Positions 6,507-12,673 of a DNA stretch of 23,175 nt are shown here, in pieces; the first letter of the stretch is position 1, and each line of letters starts with the position of its first letter. The position numbers were made by a program, and so were the translations under genes. The notes beneath the pieces are model-generated. The model was not told where the DNA came from, searched no databases, and saw only the letters and a program-made list of their open reading frames with translations. Source of the stretch: a virus; IMG/VR virus record IMGVR_UViG_3300037247_001998, positions 1 through 23,175 of that record; one strand, given 5' to 3'.

Positions 6507-8264
6507 ATGGGAACGATCGAAGGCACGAGCATCGAAGGCGCGCGCACGCGCACCTGGCGCTTCGCCGGCGCCCCCGTCGACGGCACGTCCGGCACTCTCG
6601 CGGACGTGGCCGAGAAGGGCGACCTGCTGGTCGATACGACCAACGCCGACCTCTACCAGAACACCAACACCCAGGCCTCGCCGACCTGGACCCAGATTTC
6701 CGGCGCCGGCCTCGCCCAAGGCGTCGTCGGCGAGATGGCGGCCGCCGGCACCGCCGCCGCCAACGTCATCGGCACGACCGCCAAGTACACGCCCGTCGAC
6801 CACGTCCACGCCCTCGGCGACCACGACCACACCGCCGGCGGCGCCGGCGCCCAGATCGGCCCGGGCGCGTTTGCCTCGGACGCTTTCGGCGCCGACGCCG
6901 CCGGCCGTGCGCCGTTCACCGACGGCATCTGGCAAACCGCCAAGCTCGCCGCCGGCATCCTCTCGGCCGACACCGCGGGACGCGCGCTGATGGTGAGCTC
7001 GTTCTTCAACGCGGCCAAGGCGGCGGATGCGTTCGCCGACTCCTCGATCCCCGGCGCCAAGGTCAACTTCTCGTTCGGGGTCGCCCCGACCACCATCCTC
7101 CCCGACGCCTCGGCCGCCGAAGGGAGCTCAGGCTCGGTCGCCCGCGCCGACCACGCCCACGCGATCGCGGCGGGCGCCCCGTCGGCGACCAACTCGCTCG
7201 GCGCCGCCGCGGCCGAGGGATCGAGCAACAATTTCCTCCGCGCCGACGCCGTCCTCCTCGCGCGGGTCGCCAACGACGTTTTTTTCCTCGGCCGCAACGC
7301 CGCCAATGGCGCCGACATCAATGCCTGGAAGATCAACGCCTCCGACCAGATCGAGTTCGGCGCCAACGTCGCCGCCTTCACCATGGCCGCCACGCTCACC
7401 GTGGCCGCCCAGCAGATCAGCTTCTCCACCGGCAACGTCACTTTCTCGGGCGCGGGCTACGTCTCGATCGGCGCGAGCCCCGCCGACGCCGGCTCGATCC
7501 GCCTCCCCAACGACACCTTCGCCTTGAGCGCGCGCAACCAGGCCGGTGGCGGCAACGTCGACATCGTCAAGATCAACGCCTCCGATCAGCTCGAGTTCGG
7601 CGCCAATCTCGCCGCCTTCACCATGGGTGGCACGCTCACCATGGCCGCCCAACAGATCAGCTTCTCGACCGGCAACGTCACCTTCTCGGGCGCCGGCTAT
7701 ATCTCGATCGGTGCCAGCCCCGCCGACGCCGGCTCGATCCGCCTGCCCAACGACACCGCGGCGTGGACCGCCCGCGACCAGGCCGGCGGCGGCAACGTCT
7801 CGGGGTGGAAGATCAACGCCACCGACGACTACGAGGCCGCGGCCGACGTCAACCTCGCAGGCAACACGCTGTACGGCGCGACCGCCGCCAACGGCAACCT
7901 CGTCCTCAGCGCGACGGCGCACGCGACCGTCACCACCGCCTACGTCGTGCCATCGAACCTCTTCGACGCGAGCACCGAGGGCCTCGCCACCCGCGTGAAA
8001 GCGGGCGCGGTGGGCGACGGCGAGGTCAGCCAGACCGACGTCAACGGCATGATTGCGATCGACTCGACCAACGGGCGCCTCTATTTCCGCTACGGCGCCG
8101 CCTGGCACTACGCCGCCCAGACCGCCGGCATCCAGATTCCCGCCGACGAGATCGTCGATCCCGACGGCTACCAGATGCGGCCCGGCGACGAGATCGTCGC
8201 GGTGGTCGACCGGATCATGGACGACGGCGCGCTCCACGCCGTCTGGAAGCTCCGCAATGGATAA
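6507..8264 (+). CDS. Repeat-containing head fiber, decoration or tail fiber protein
   Basis: A 585-residue structural protein immediately after the capsid gene. The first ~60 residues end with a D-L-L-V-D-T-T-N-A-D-L-Y-Q-N segment common in phage fibers. Two His-rich turns follow (H-V-H-A-L-G-D-H-D-H near residue 95 and A-D-H-A-H-A near 215), of the kind that bind metal in trimeric fibers. Residues ~256-435 contain ~80-residue tandem repeats with the core S-I-G-A-S-P-A-D-A-G-S-I-R-L-P. The C-terminus (R-P-G-D-E-I-V-A-V-V-D-R) may form a beta cap. The position after the capsid gene favours a head fiber or decoration role, but a tail fiber cannot be excluded. A T7 run at 7279-7285 is unusual for this DNA. 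Confidence 0.65.
   Translation: MGTIEGTSIEGARTRTWRFAGAPVDGTSGTLADVAEKGDLLVDTTNADLYQNTNTQASPTWTQISGAGLAQGVVGEMAAAGTAAANVIGTTAKYTPVDHVHALGDHDHTAGGAGAQIGPGAFASDAFGADAAGRAPFTDGIWQTAKLAAGILSADTAGRALMVSSFFNAAKAADAFADSSIPGAKVNFSFGVAPTTILPDASAAEGSSGSVARADHAHAIAAGAPSATNSLGAAAAEGSSNNFLRADAVLLARVANDVFFLGRNAANGADINAWKINASDQIEFGANVAAFTMAATLTVAAQQISFSTGNVTFSGAGYVSIGASPADAGSIRLPNDTFALSARNQAGGGNVDIVKINASDQLEFGANLAAFTMGGTLTMAAQQISFSTGNVTFSGAGYISIGASPADAGSIRLPNDTAAWTARDQAGGGNVSGWKINATDDYEAAADVNLAGNTLYGATAANGNLVLSATAHATVTTAYVVPSNLFDASTEGLATRVKAGAVGDGEVSQTDVNGMIAIDSTNGRLYFRYGAAWHYAAQTAGIQIPADEIVDPDGYQMRPGDEIVAVVDRIMDDGALHAVWKLRNG
7272..7808 (+). repeat. Tandem ~240-bp repeats within the fiber gene
   Basis: Unit 1 is 7272-7508 (237 bp), unit 2 is 7509-7748 (240 bp), and a partial third unit begins at 7749 and fades after about 7808. 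Units start at N-D-(V/T) and share K-I-N-A-S-D-Q and G-N-V-T-F-S-G-A-G-Y cores. DNA identity is high between units 1 and 2, suggesting fairly recent duplication or gene conversion. Confidence 0.85.
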
Positions 8265-8487
8265 CGATCTCGCCGAGCAGCTCGCCCGGGCGCGGCACAA
8301 TGCCGCGGCCCTCAGCGCCCGCCTCACCGCGCTCCAGGCCGAATGCCAGAACGCGCATCTCGCTTACGTCAAGTGGCTCGGCGTCGTCGAGTACCTCGAA
8401 TCGCTTGCCTCCCCGGCCGAGGCGCCCGCCGTGGTGAACGGCGAAGACGCTTTGCGGCCTGAGCAACCCGGCGAGCCGGAGCCGTGA
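8257..8487 (+). CDS. Small coiled-coil protein, function unknown
   Basis: A 76-residue protein whose ATG overlaps the fiber gene stop by 8 bases. Residues 1 to about 50 form a charged amphipathic helix (L-A-E-Q-L-A-R-A-R-H-N-A-A-A-L-S-A-R-L) with heptad-like spacing. The tail is Pro/Glu-rich (G-E-P-E-P end). There is no signal peptide or membrane segment, so a spanin or holin is unlikely. The overlaps with both neighbours suggest co-translation with the fiber gene. A role as an accessory or chaperone of the fiber is possible but is inference from position only. Confidence 0.6.
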   Translation: MDNDLAEQLARARHNAAALSARLTALQAECQNAHLAYVKWLGVVEYLESLASPAEAPAVVNGEDALRPEQPGEPEP

Positions 8488-8651
8488 CCGTCACCCGCAT
8501 CGCCACGCCGCACGAATACGTCGGAGTCTCGGGCGACGCCAAGCCGACTTCCGCCGTGCCCGAGGGCTCGCGCTTCATCGAGCGCGATACCGGCCACGAG
8601 TTCATCTGGGACGGCACCGCCTGGGGCCAGATCCTCTATCCGACGACCTAA
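8484..8651 (+). CDS. 55-residue phage protein, function unknown
   Basis: A very short gene starting with GTG overlapping the previous stop (GTGA) and ending at TAA 8649-8651. It encodes T-P-H-E-Y-V-G-V-S-G-D followed by I-E-R-D-T-G-H-E-F-I-W-D-G-T-A-W. The D-T-G-x-x-F-I-W-D-G-T-A-W pattern recurs in small phage structural proteins and in fiber segments that display an Asp-Gly-x-x-Trp turn. The overlap and motif make it a credible gene. Its function is not known; a small structural part of the head or fiber is the simplest guess. Confidence 0.6.
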   Translation: MTVTRIATPHEYVGVSGDAKPTSAVPEGSRFIERDTGHEFIWDGTAWGQILYPTT

Positions 8652-8660
8652 AGAGCCGCC

Positions 8661-8906
8661 ATGCAAGCGAAAGAGCACCTCTATTTCACCGCCGAGCGCG
8701 ACCGCCTGGTCGGCGAGGGCGACCCCGCCGCCGCCTTTCTCTACGCGGCGCAAGGCGACGAGATACCCGACTCGGCCGCCGAGCGCTTCGGCCTCGACGA
8801 CGGCCGGCTCAAGCGCCGCAAGGGCGGCGAGGACAAGAAGCGCAAGCCCGAGGGCGACAAGGCGGAGCCAAAGCCGGGCCTGACCATCACCAAGCGCGCG
8901 AGGTAA
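8661..8906 (+). CDS. Small basic-tailed phage protein, function unknown
   Basis: An 81-residue protein. The N-terminal half (Y-F-T-A-E-R-D-R-L-V, then A-A-A-F-L-Y-A-A-Q-G-D-E-I-P) is a compact helical segment. The C-terminal half is strongly basic (K-R-R-K, D-K-K-R-K, I-T-K-R-A-R). The basic tail could contact DNA or the capsid interior, but this is inference. It sits between other small structural genes, 9 bp after the previous stop. I do not recognise the family. Confidence 0.6.
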   Translation: MQAKEHLYFTAERDRLVGEGDPAAAFLYAAQGDEIPDSAAERFGLDDGRLKRRKGGEDKKRKPEGDKAEPKPGLTITKRAR

Positions 8907-8909
8907 CCG

Positions 8910-9251
8910 ATGTCCGACGTAACGATCGTCCCGCAGCGCGCGAGCGCGGTCGGCATCACCCCGACCCGCAGCGGCTCGCTCAGCGTGTCGGACACATATA
9001 TCGTCCGAAACAACGGCCGCCTGCTGTTGCTGTTCGAGAAGAGCGGCGCGAGCGACTGCGTCGTCACCGTGCAGACGCCGGCGAAGCGCGGCGGCCTCGA
9101 CGTCGCCGAGCGCACCTTCACCGTCGTCGCCACCACCGGCGACGTGATCGCCGGGCCGTTCCCGCCCCCGCTCTACAATGACGCCGCCGGCGACCTCCGC
9201 TTCACTCTCGACGAGATCACCGGGCTCGACGTCGCCGCGGTCATGCTCTGA
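8910..9251 (+). CDS. Small beta-sandwich phage structural protein, function unknown
   Basis: A 113-residue protein of alternating strands with no membrane segment. The order is a leading polar strand (I-V-P-Q-R-A-S), a Y-I-V-R-N-N-G-R-L-L-L-L-F strand pair, V-V-T-V-Q-T-P-A, an A-E-R-T-F-T-V segment, then G-P-F-P-P-P-L-Y-N and a final V-A-A-V-M-L strand. This layout (R-N-N-G strand, V-A-x-R-x-x-T-V, G-P-F-x-x-x-x-Y) is shared by many small phage proteins encoded between capsid and connector genes. A decoration or head-surface role is plausible by position; the specific function is not known. Confidence 0.65.
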   Translation: MSDVTIVPQRASAVGITPTRSGSLSVSDTYIVRNNGRLLLLFEKSGASDCVVTVQTPAKRGGLDVAERTFTVVATTGDVIAGPFPPPLYNDAAGDLRFTLDEITGLDVAAVML

Positions 9252-9258
9252 GGCGGCG

Positions 9259-9798
9259 ATGGCGATCCTCGACCGGGTCAAGGAGCGGATCGAGACCGAC
9301 CTCTCGGACTCCGAGCTCGACGCGATGATCACCGCGGTGCAGGCCGAGATCGATCGCCGCTTCGGCGCGGTCGGCGCGATCACCGTCCACCTCGACGGCG
9401 ACCGCGATCTGTATGGCGACCACCGCTTCCTCACCCTCTGGCGCGCGCTCGACGGGAGCCAGACGGTCACCGTCGTCGAGATCGACGGCACCGACGAGAC
9501 CACCCTCGCCGCCGACGACTACCGCGTCCTCCACGGCGGCAGGACGCTTGAGCGCCTGGTCGACGGCACCAACGGCCGCAAGCGCTGGCAGCGCCTCGTC
9601 CGCGTCGCCTACACCCCGGTCTCCGACCAGCCGCAGCGCGACGAGGTCACGATCAAGCTCGTCCAGCTCGACGTCGAGTACCGCGGCCTCTCCGGCGAGC
9701 GCGCCGGCGACTGGCAGGCGAGCTACCCCGATGCCGCCGCCGAGCGCGAGAAGCTGCTCGCCAGCCTCGCCCCGCGCCCCCGTCTGGCGATGGCATGA
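9259..9798 (+). CDS. Head-tail connector protein (gp6-like)
   Basis: A 179-residue protein. It begins with L-D-R-V-K-E-R-I-E-T-D-L-S-D-S-E-L-D-A, the first helices of the HK97 gp6-like connector fold, followed by A-E-I-D-R-R-F-G. A beta-rich middle (V-T-V-V-E-I-D-G, D-D-Y-R-V-L-H-G-G-R-T-L-E-R-L) and a helical tail (E-R-E-K-L-L-A-S-L) follow. Connectors of this family form a ring beneath the portal. The ATG at 9259 is used because upstream in-frame residues are low-complexity shadow of the previous gene. Its stop overlaps the next start (ATGA). Confidence 0.8.
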   Translation: MAILDRVKERIETDLSDSELDAMITAVQAEIDRRFGAVGAITVHLDGDRDLYGDHRFLTLWRALDGSQTVTVVEIDGTDETTLAADDYRVLHGGRTLERLVDGTNGRKRWQRLVRVAYTPVSDQPQRDEVTIKLVQLDVEYRGLSGERAGDWQASYPDAAAEREKLLASLAPRPRLAMA

Positions 9799-10136
9799 GT
9801 AGGGGAAAAATGACCATGCGCGCCGTCGTCGAGCGCAACACCGCGTCCGGCACCGACGCCCACGGCCACCCCGTCGCGCCGGTGTTCACCGCCCATGCGA
9901 CGCTTCCATGCTTCGTCTGGTCGCGCCAGCGCCGCGAGGCCGTCGACGGCGCCAAGACCGCGCTCGTCGAGGACATGCGCGGCATCTTCCCGCTCGCCGC
10001 CGACATCGCCGAGGCCGACGAGATCGCCTCGGTCACCGACCGCCGCGGCGTCGAGCTCCTCTCCGGTCGGGTGCGCATCGACGCGATCCAGCGCAAGCAC
10101 CGCCACCTCGAGGCCGCATTGAAGAGGGTTCAATAG
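9795..10136 (+). CDS. Phage head-tail adaptor / head closure protein
   Basis: A 113-residue beta-barrel-like protein. The N-terminus (M-R-A-V-V-E-R-N-T), a D-A-H-G-H-P segment, L-P-C-F-V-W-S and the E-D-M-R-G-I-F-P-L-A-A-D-I segment fit the SPP1 gp16 / head-tail adaptor family that seals the connector after packaging. I report the ATG at 9795 because it overlaps the previous stop. An ATG at 9816, about 10 nt after AGGGGA (9801-9806), is a reasonable alternative that removes seven residues. It is followed by a small gene whose GTG shares the last base of this stop. Confidence 0.75.
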   Translation: MSRGKMTMRAVVERNTASGTDAHGHPVAPVFTAHATLPCFVWSRQRREAVDGAKTALVEDMRGIFPLAADIAEADEIASVTDRRGVELLSGRVRIDAIQRKHRHLEAALKRVQ

Positions 10137-10396
10137 TGGATGATCGGACGGTCGATAGCGTGACAATCAGGCACGGCACCGATGTCTATCCCGTCGGCAG
10201 CCCGATGCGCTGGCGCTTCTGGCTGCGGGTCTGGCGGGCTTGGAAGATGATGCGTGCCGCGATCCAATACCGCGAGGATCTGCGGCGTACAATCGCACGC
10301 GGAGACGCACTCCCGTCATTGCGAGCGACCGAAGGGAGCGCGGCAATCCAGCCTGGATCGCCACGCCACTCCGCGCCTCCGCGTGAGGCCCTCTGA
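10136..10396 (+). CDS. 86-residue protein with aromatic-basic core and repeat-derived tail, function unknown
   Basis: The GTG at 10136 shares its first base with the preceding stop (TAGTG) and follows GAAGAGGG (10121-10128) by about 8 nt. Residues ~15-50 include W-R-F-W-L-R-V-W-R-A-W-K-M-M-R, an amphipathic aromatic/basic helix, then Y-R-E-D-L-R-R. It is not a clean transmembrane segment. From about residue 54 the sequence is encoded by a dispersed chromosomal repeat, so the original C-terminus has probably been replaced. The stop overlaps the next ATG by one base (TGATG). By position it belongs to the head-tail joining group, but I do not recognise it. The gene is easy to miss because it is short and nested in a longer open frame. 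Confidence 0.6.
   Translation: MDDRTVDSVTIRHGTDVYPVGSPMRWRFWLRVWRAWKMMRAAIQYREDLRRTIARGDALPSLRATEGSAAIQPGSPRHSAPPREAL
10296..10389. repeat. Composite dispersed repeat with palindromic arms
   Basis: Arms CACGCGGAG (10296-10304) and CTCCGCGTG (10377-10385) are perfect inverted repeats. Between them lies CGTCATTGCGAG (10314-10325) through GCAATCCAG (10343-10351), the core also found at 5048-5085. The element ends only a few bases before the next start codon and encodes the C-terminal third of the 86-residue protein. Confidence 0.8.
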
Positions 10397-10809
10397 TGGC
10401 TCTCGACTGGCAGGGGCCGGCGGTCACCGCGAAGCTGCGCCGGGCGCAGATCGAGGGAATCAACGCGACCATGGCGGCGGCCGCGATCCACGCCAAGCGC
10501 AACCACCCGTGGCGCAACCGGACCGGCACCCTCGAGGGCTCGATCGACATCGCCGAGTACGCGCGCGAGCACGGCCGCGGCGTCCGCGGCGTGTGGGGCT
10601 CGCGCGACGTGCGCTACGCGCTGATCCACGAGCTCGGCGGCGTGATCACTGCGAAGACCGCGAAGGCACTCCACTTCGAGATCGCCGGCGAGCATATCGT
10701 CGTCAAGCAGGTCACCATCCCCGCGCGCCCCTATCTCCGCCCCGCCGCCGACGCCGAGTACCCGAAACTCGCCGCGCGCATCCGCCGCGCCTTCGGAGCC
10801 GCGCGATGA
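10396..10809 (+). CDS. HK97 gp10-like head-tail joining / tail completion protein
   Basis: A 137-residue protein matching the HK97 gp10 family pattern: a helical N-terminus with A-A-A-A-I-H-A-K-R-N-H, the P-W-R-N-R-T-G-T-L-E-G-S-I motif, Y-A-L-I-H-E-L-G-G in the middle, and P-A-R-P-Y-L-R-P-A near the C-terminus. Such proteins act at the head-tail interface or in tail completion. The start overlaps the preceding stop by one base, and the stop overlaps the next start by 4 bases. The neighbours on each side (adaptor, terminator) support the call. Confidence 0.85.
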   Translation: MALDWQGPAVTAKLRRAQIEGINATMAAAAIHAKRNHPWRNRTGTLEGSIDIAEYAREHGRGVRGVWGSRDVRYALIHELGGVITAKTAKALHFEIAGEHIVVKQVTIPARPYLRPAADAEYPKLAARIRRAFGAAR

Positions 10810-11225
10810 GCGCCGACCCGGTCGCCGCGCTGGTCGCGTATCTCAAGGCCGACGCCGGCGTCGCCGCGCTCGTCGGCACCCGCATCTTCGGCCTCGAGCT
10901 GCCCGCGGCCGAGGCCTCGGCCATGCCGCGCAAGGCGGTCGTGCTCCAGGCCTCGGGAGGCGCCCCGCTCGTCGGCGGCTACCTCGAGCACACCGCCCAG
11001 CGCATCGACGCCTTCGCCTACGGCGAGACCCCATACGAGGCCGAGCGCGTGCGGCGCGCGGTGTTCGACTCGCTCAAGCAGCTGCGGCGCGCGGTCGCCG
11101 CGAGCACGTTGATCCACTGGGTCGAGGACGCCGGCGGCTTCTCCACCCAACGCGACCCCGACGGCGGCTGGCCGGTGAGCTTTCAGTCGTTCCAGACGTT
11201 CTTCGCCACCGCCGCGGCCGCGTAA
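10806..11225 (+). CDS. Tail terminator protein (DUF3168 family)
   Basis: A 139-residue protein with the DUF3168 layout. An N-terminal helix (V-A-A-L-V-A-Y-L-K-A-D-A-G-V-A-A-L-V-G) is followed by R-I-F, a strand with K-A-V-V-L-Q-A-S-G-G, and R-I-D-A-F-A-Y-G-x-T-P-Y-E-A. The C-terminal strand is W-P-V-S-F-Q-S-F-Q-T-F-F. Proteins of this family cap the tail tube and join it to the head. The ATG overlaps the gp10-like stop. It lies directly before the tail tube gene, the usual position. Confidence 0.82.
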   Translation: MSADPVAALVAYLKADAGVAALVGTRIFGLELPAAEASAMPRKAVVLQASGGAPLVGGYLEHTAQRIDAFAYGETPYEAERVRRAVFDSLKQLRRAVAASTLIHWVEDAGGFSTQRDPDGGWPVSFQSFQTFFATAAAA

Positions 11226-11237
11226 GGAGACACCGAC

Positions 11238-11843
11238 ATGCCAAATGCCCCGTTCGAGATCGTCGCCGCGCCGTTCACCGTCTGGTGGGCGCCGACCGGC
11301 GAGACCTTCCCCGACGTCGACGAGACGCCCGCCGGCAACTGGACCAAGATCGGCACCTCGGGCGACCGCAACTATTCCGAGGACGGGGTCACCGTCTCGC
11401 ACCAGCAGACGGTCGAGCTGATCCGCGTCCTCGGCTCGACCGGCCCGGTCAAGGCCGCGCGCACCGAAGAGCTGCTCGTCGTCAGCTTCACCCTGTTCGA
11501 CATGCTGCTCGAGCAGTACCGCTTAGGCCTGGACAACAACGCCGTCACCACCACCGCCGCCGGCTCCGGCACCCCGGGCTACAAGGAGGTCGACCTCTAC
11601 CGCGGCCTCGATGTCACCATGCTGGCGCTGCTCGTGCGCGGCACGGTCAGCCCCGAGGGCGACGGCTGGAACACTCAGTACGAGGTGCCCCAGTGCTTCG
11701 AGTCGGGCTCGCCCGAGCCGGTGTTCGTCAAGGGCGCCCCGGCCGCCCTCGCGCTCGAGTTCACCGCGATCGAGGACCCCAACGCCTCCTCGGCCGCGGC
11801 CCGCTTCGGCCGCCTCGTCGTCCAGCACCAGACGGCGATCTGA
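11238..11843 (+). CDS. Major tail tube protein
   Basis: A 201-residue tube subunit. It starts after AAGGAG (11225-11230), one of the stronger ribosome-binding sites here, as expected for an abundant protein. The N-terminus (V-W-W-A-P-T-G-E-T-F-P-D-V-D) followed by W-T-K-I-G-T-S-G and a long polar loop, then beta-rich segments with E-E-L-L-V-V-S-F-T-L and a C-terminal F-G-R-L-V-V-Q-H-Q, match siphophage tail tube proteins with a single beta-barrel. It lies between the terminator and chaperone genes, as expected. The stop overlaps the next ATG (TGATG). Confidence 0.85.
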   Translation: MPNAPFEIVAAPFTVWWAPTGETFPDVDETPAGNWTKIGTSGDRNYSEDGVTVSHQQTVELIRVLGSTGPVKAARTEELLVVSFTLFDMLLEQYRLGLDNNAVTTTAAGSGTPGYKEVDLYRGLDVTMLALLVRGTVSPEGDGWNTQYEVPQCFESGSPEPVFVKGAPAALALEFTAIEDPNASSAAARFGRLVVQHQTAI

Positions 11844-12067
11844 TGCACCCGCTGCTCGCCGAGGCGCAACAGCTCGACGCGCAAGCACGCGCGCACAAGC
11901 GTGCCGCCCAGCGCCACCGCGACTCCGCCAAGGCGTGCCGCATCAAAGAGGCCGAGCTCAGGGAGCAGTGCGCGCGCCTCGGCATCGAAGTCACCGATCC
12001 CCCCTCAACCACCAGCGCAGGAGATCTCCATGGCCGACCAGGTCCTCAACCTCGATACCCTCGTTGA
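11843..12067 (+). CDS. Small Arg/Ala-rich helical protein, function unknown
   Basis: A 74-residue protein starting at the ATG that shares one base with the tail tube stop. Residues 1 to about 50 are a basic, Ala-rich helix (A-H-K-R-A-A-Q-R-H-R-D) with two Cys (A-C-R-I-K and E-Q-C-A-R). The C-terminal ~20 residues overlap the start of the chaperone gene and are probably dispensable. No membrane segment is visible. The position between tube and chaperone genes suggests a tail assembly accessory. The overlap makes it plausible as a real gene but the function is unknown. Confidence 0.5.
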   Translation: MHPLLAEAQQLDAQARAHKRAAQRHRDSAKACRIKEAELREQCARLGIEVTDPPSTTSAGDLHGRPGPQPRYPR

Positions 12068-12485
12068 GCGCCCGCAGATCAGGATCGACGGCACGCTCTA
12101 CGACATCCTCTCGCCCGACGAGCTGAGCATCCTCGACCATCACCGCCTCGCCCGCACCAGCAAGCGGATGGACGCGCTGATGTCGAAAGAGCCGCTCGCC
12201 GGTGCCGATGCCGACGAGCTCCCGGTCATCTTGCGCGAGGTCTCCGATCGGATCATGGTCGGCGTGCCGGGCGAAGTCCGCTCCAAGCTCACCGACAGCC
12301 ACCGCCTCGAGGTGGTCGAGGTTTTTACCGTGCTGCAGCGTCGCCGCAGGATGGCGATGCTGCAGATGCTCGTCCGCCCGATTGGGGACAGCTCGCCCCG
12401 CGGCTTCAACGGTTCTACGGCGGCGATCCCGCCTGGTGGATCGAAACCGCCCCCCTCGGCCTCGTCCGCGCCTATCTCGACATGA
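12030..12485 (+). CDS. Tail assembly chaperone, short product (gpG-like)
   Basis: A 151-residue 0-frame product starting at the ATG 7 nt after GCAGGAG (12016-12022). The conserved part is residues 1 to about 99: L-N-L-D-T-L-V, R-I-D-G-T-L-Y-D, S-P-D-E-L-S-I-L-D-H-H-R-L and K-L-T-D-S-H-R-L-E-V-V-E-V-F. After that the 0-frame peptide becomes Ser/Pro/Gly-rich and looks like readthrough of the other frame. In siphophages a -1 shift joins such a protein to a second domain, as in lambda gpG/gpGT, to load the tape measure. A slippery site and hairpin sit at 12320-12365, exactly where the conserved region ends. Confidence 0.8.
   Translation: MADQVLNLDTLVERPQIRIDGTLYDILSPDELSILDHHRLARTSKRMDALMSKEPLAGADADELPVILREVSDRIMVGVPGEVRSKLTDSHRLEVVEVFTVLQRRRRMAMLQMLVRPIGDSSPRGFNGSTAAIPPGGSKPPPSASSAPIST
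12320..12365 (+). promoter_or_regulatory. -1 programmed ribosomal frameshift signal
   Basis: The slippery stretch G-GTT-TTT (12320-12326, 0-frame codons GTT TTT) is followed by a 6-nt spacer (ACCGTG) and a 13-bp hairpin: arms 12333-12345 and 12353-12365, one G-U pair, 7-nt loop. The A-site Phe codon re-pairs perfectly after a -1 slip; the P-site pairing is imperfect. A slip here joins the 0-frame chaperone to the frame of the downstream domain, which has no start codon of its own nearby. Confidence 0.75.
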
Positions 12486-12673
12486 TGCCGAGGCTCCAGG
12501 CCGAAGAGGCGCTCGACGCGGCGACTGCCGCCGCGCTCGGCGCCGGCACTCTCAAGCATGCCGACGCGCACAGGCTGTGGGCCTCGCTGCGCCGCCGCGC
12601 CGCGCCGGCGCCCGCGCCCAAGGCCGATCGGCGCATTCTCGCCCTGATGGGGATCGAGGTCGTCGATGCCTGA
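12326..12673 (+). CDS. Tail assembly chaperone, frameshifted extension (gpT-like domain)
   Basis: This is the -1 frame continuation. With the 99 residues before the slip it would make a 214-residue fusion (12030-12673). The segment reads D-W-G-Q-L, R-L-Q-R-F-Y-G-G-D-P-A-W-W-I-E, P-L-G-L-V-R-A-Y-L-D-M-M-P-R-L-Q-A-E-E-A-L and H-A-D-A-H-R-L-W, a clearly coding, helix-rich pattern of tail chaperone second domains. From at least 12230 to 12482 this frame has no ATG, GTG or TTG, so translation must enter by frameshift. An ATG at 12482 is internal to the conserved domain and would give only 63 residues. The stop overlaps the tape measure start by 8 bases. Confidence 0.78.
   Translation, partial: YRAAASPQDGDAADARPPDWGQLAPRLQRFYGGDPAWWIETAPLGLVRAYLDMMPRLQAEEALDAATAAALGAGTLKHADAHRLWASLRRRAAPAPAPKADRRILALMGIEVVDA

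Noticed and set aside
8257-8487. Holin or spanin candidate
   Set aside because: No membrane segment or lipoprotein signal; the sequence is a charged coiled coil with a Pro/Glu tail.
12482-12673. Independent 63-residue gene from the ATG at 12482
   Set aside because: Clear coding of the same domain extends about 100 bases upstream in this frame without a start codon, so the ATG is internal.
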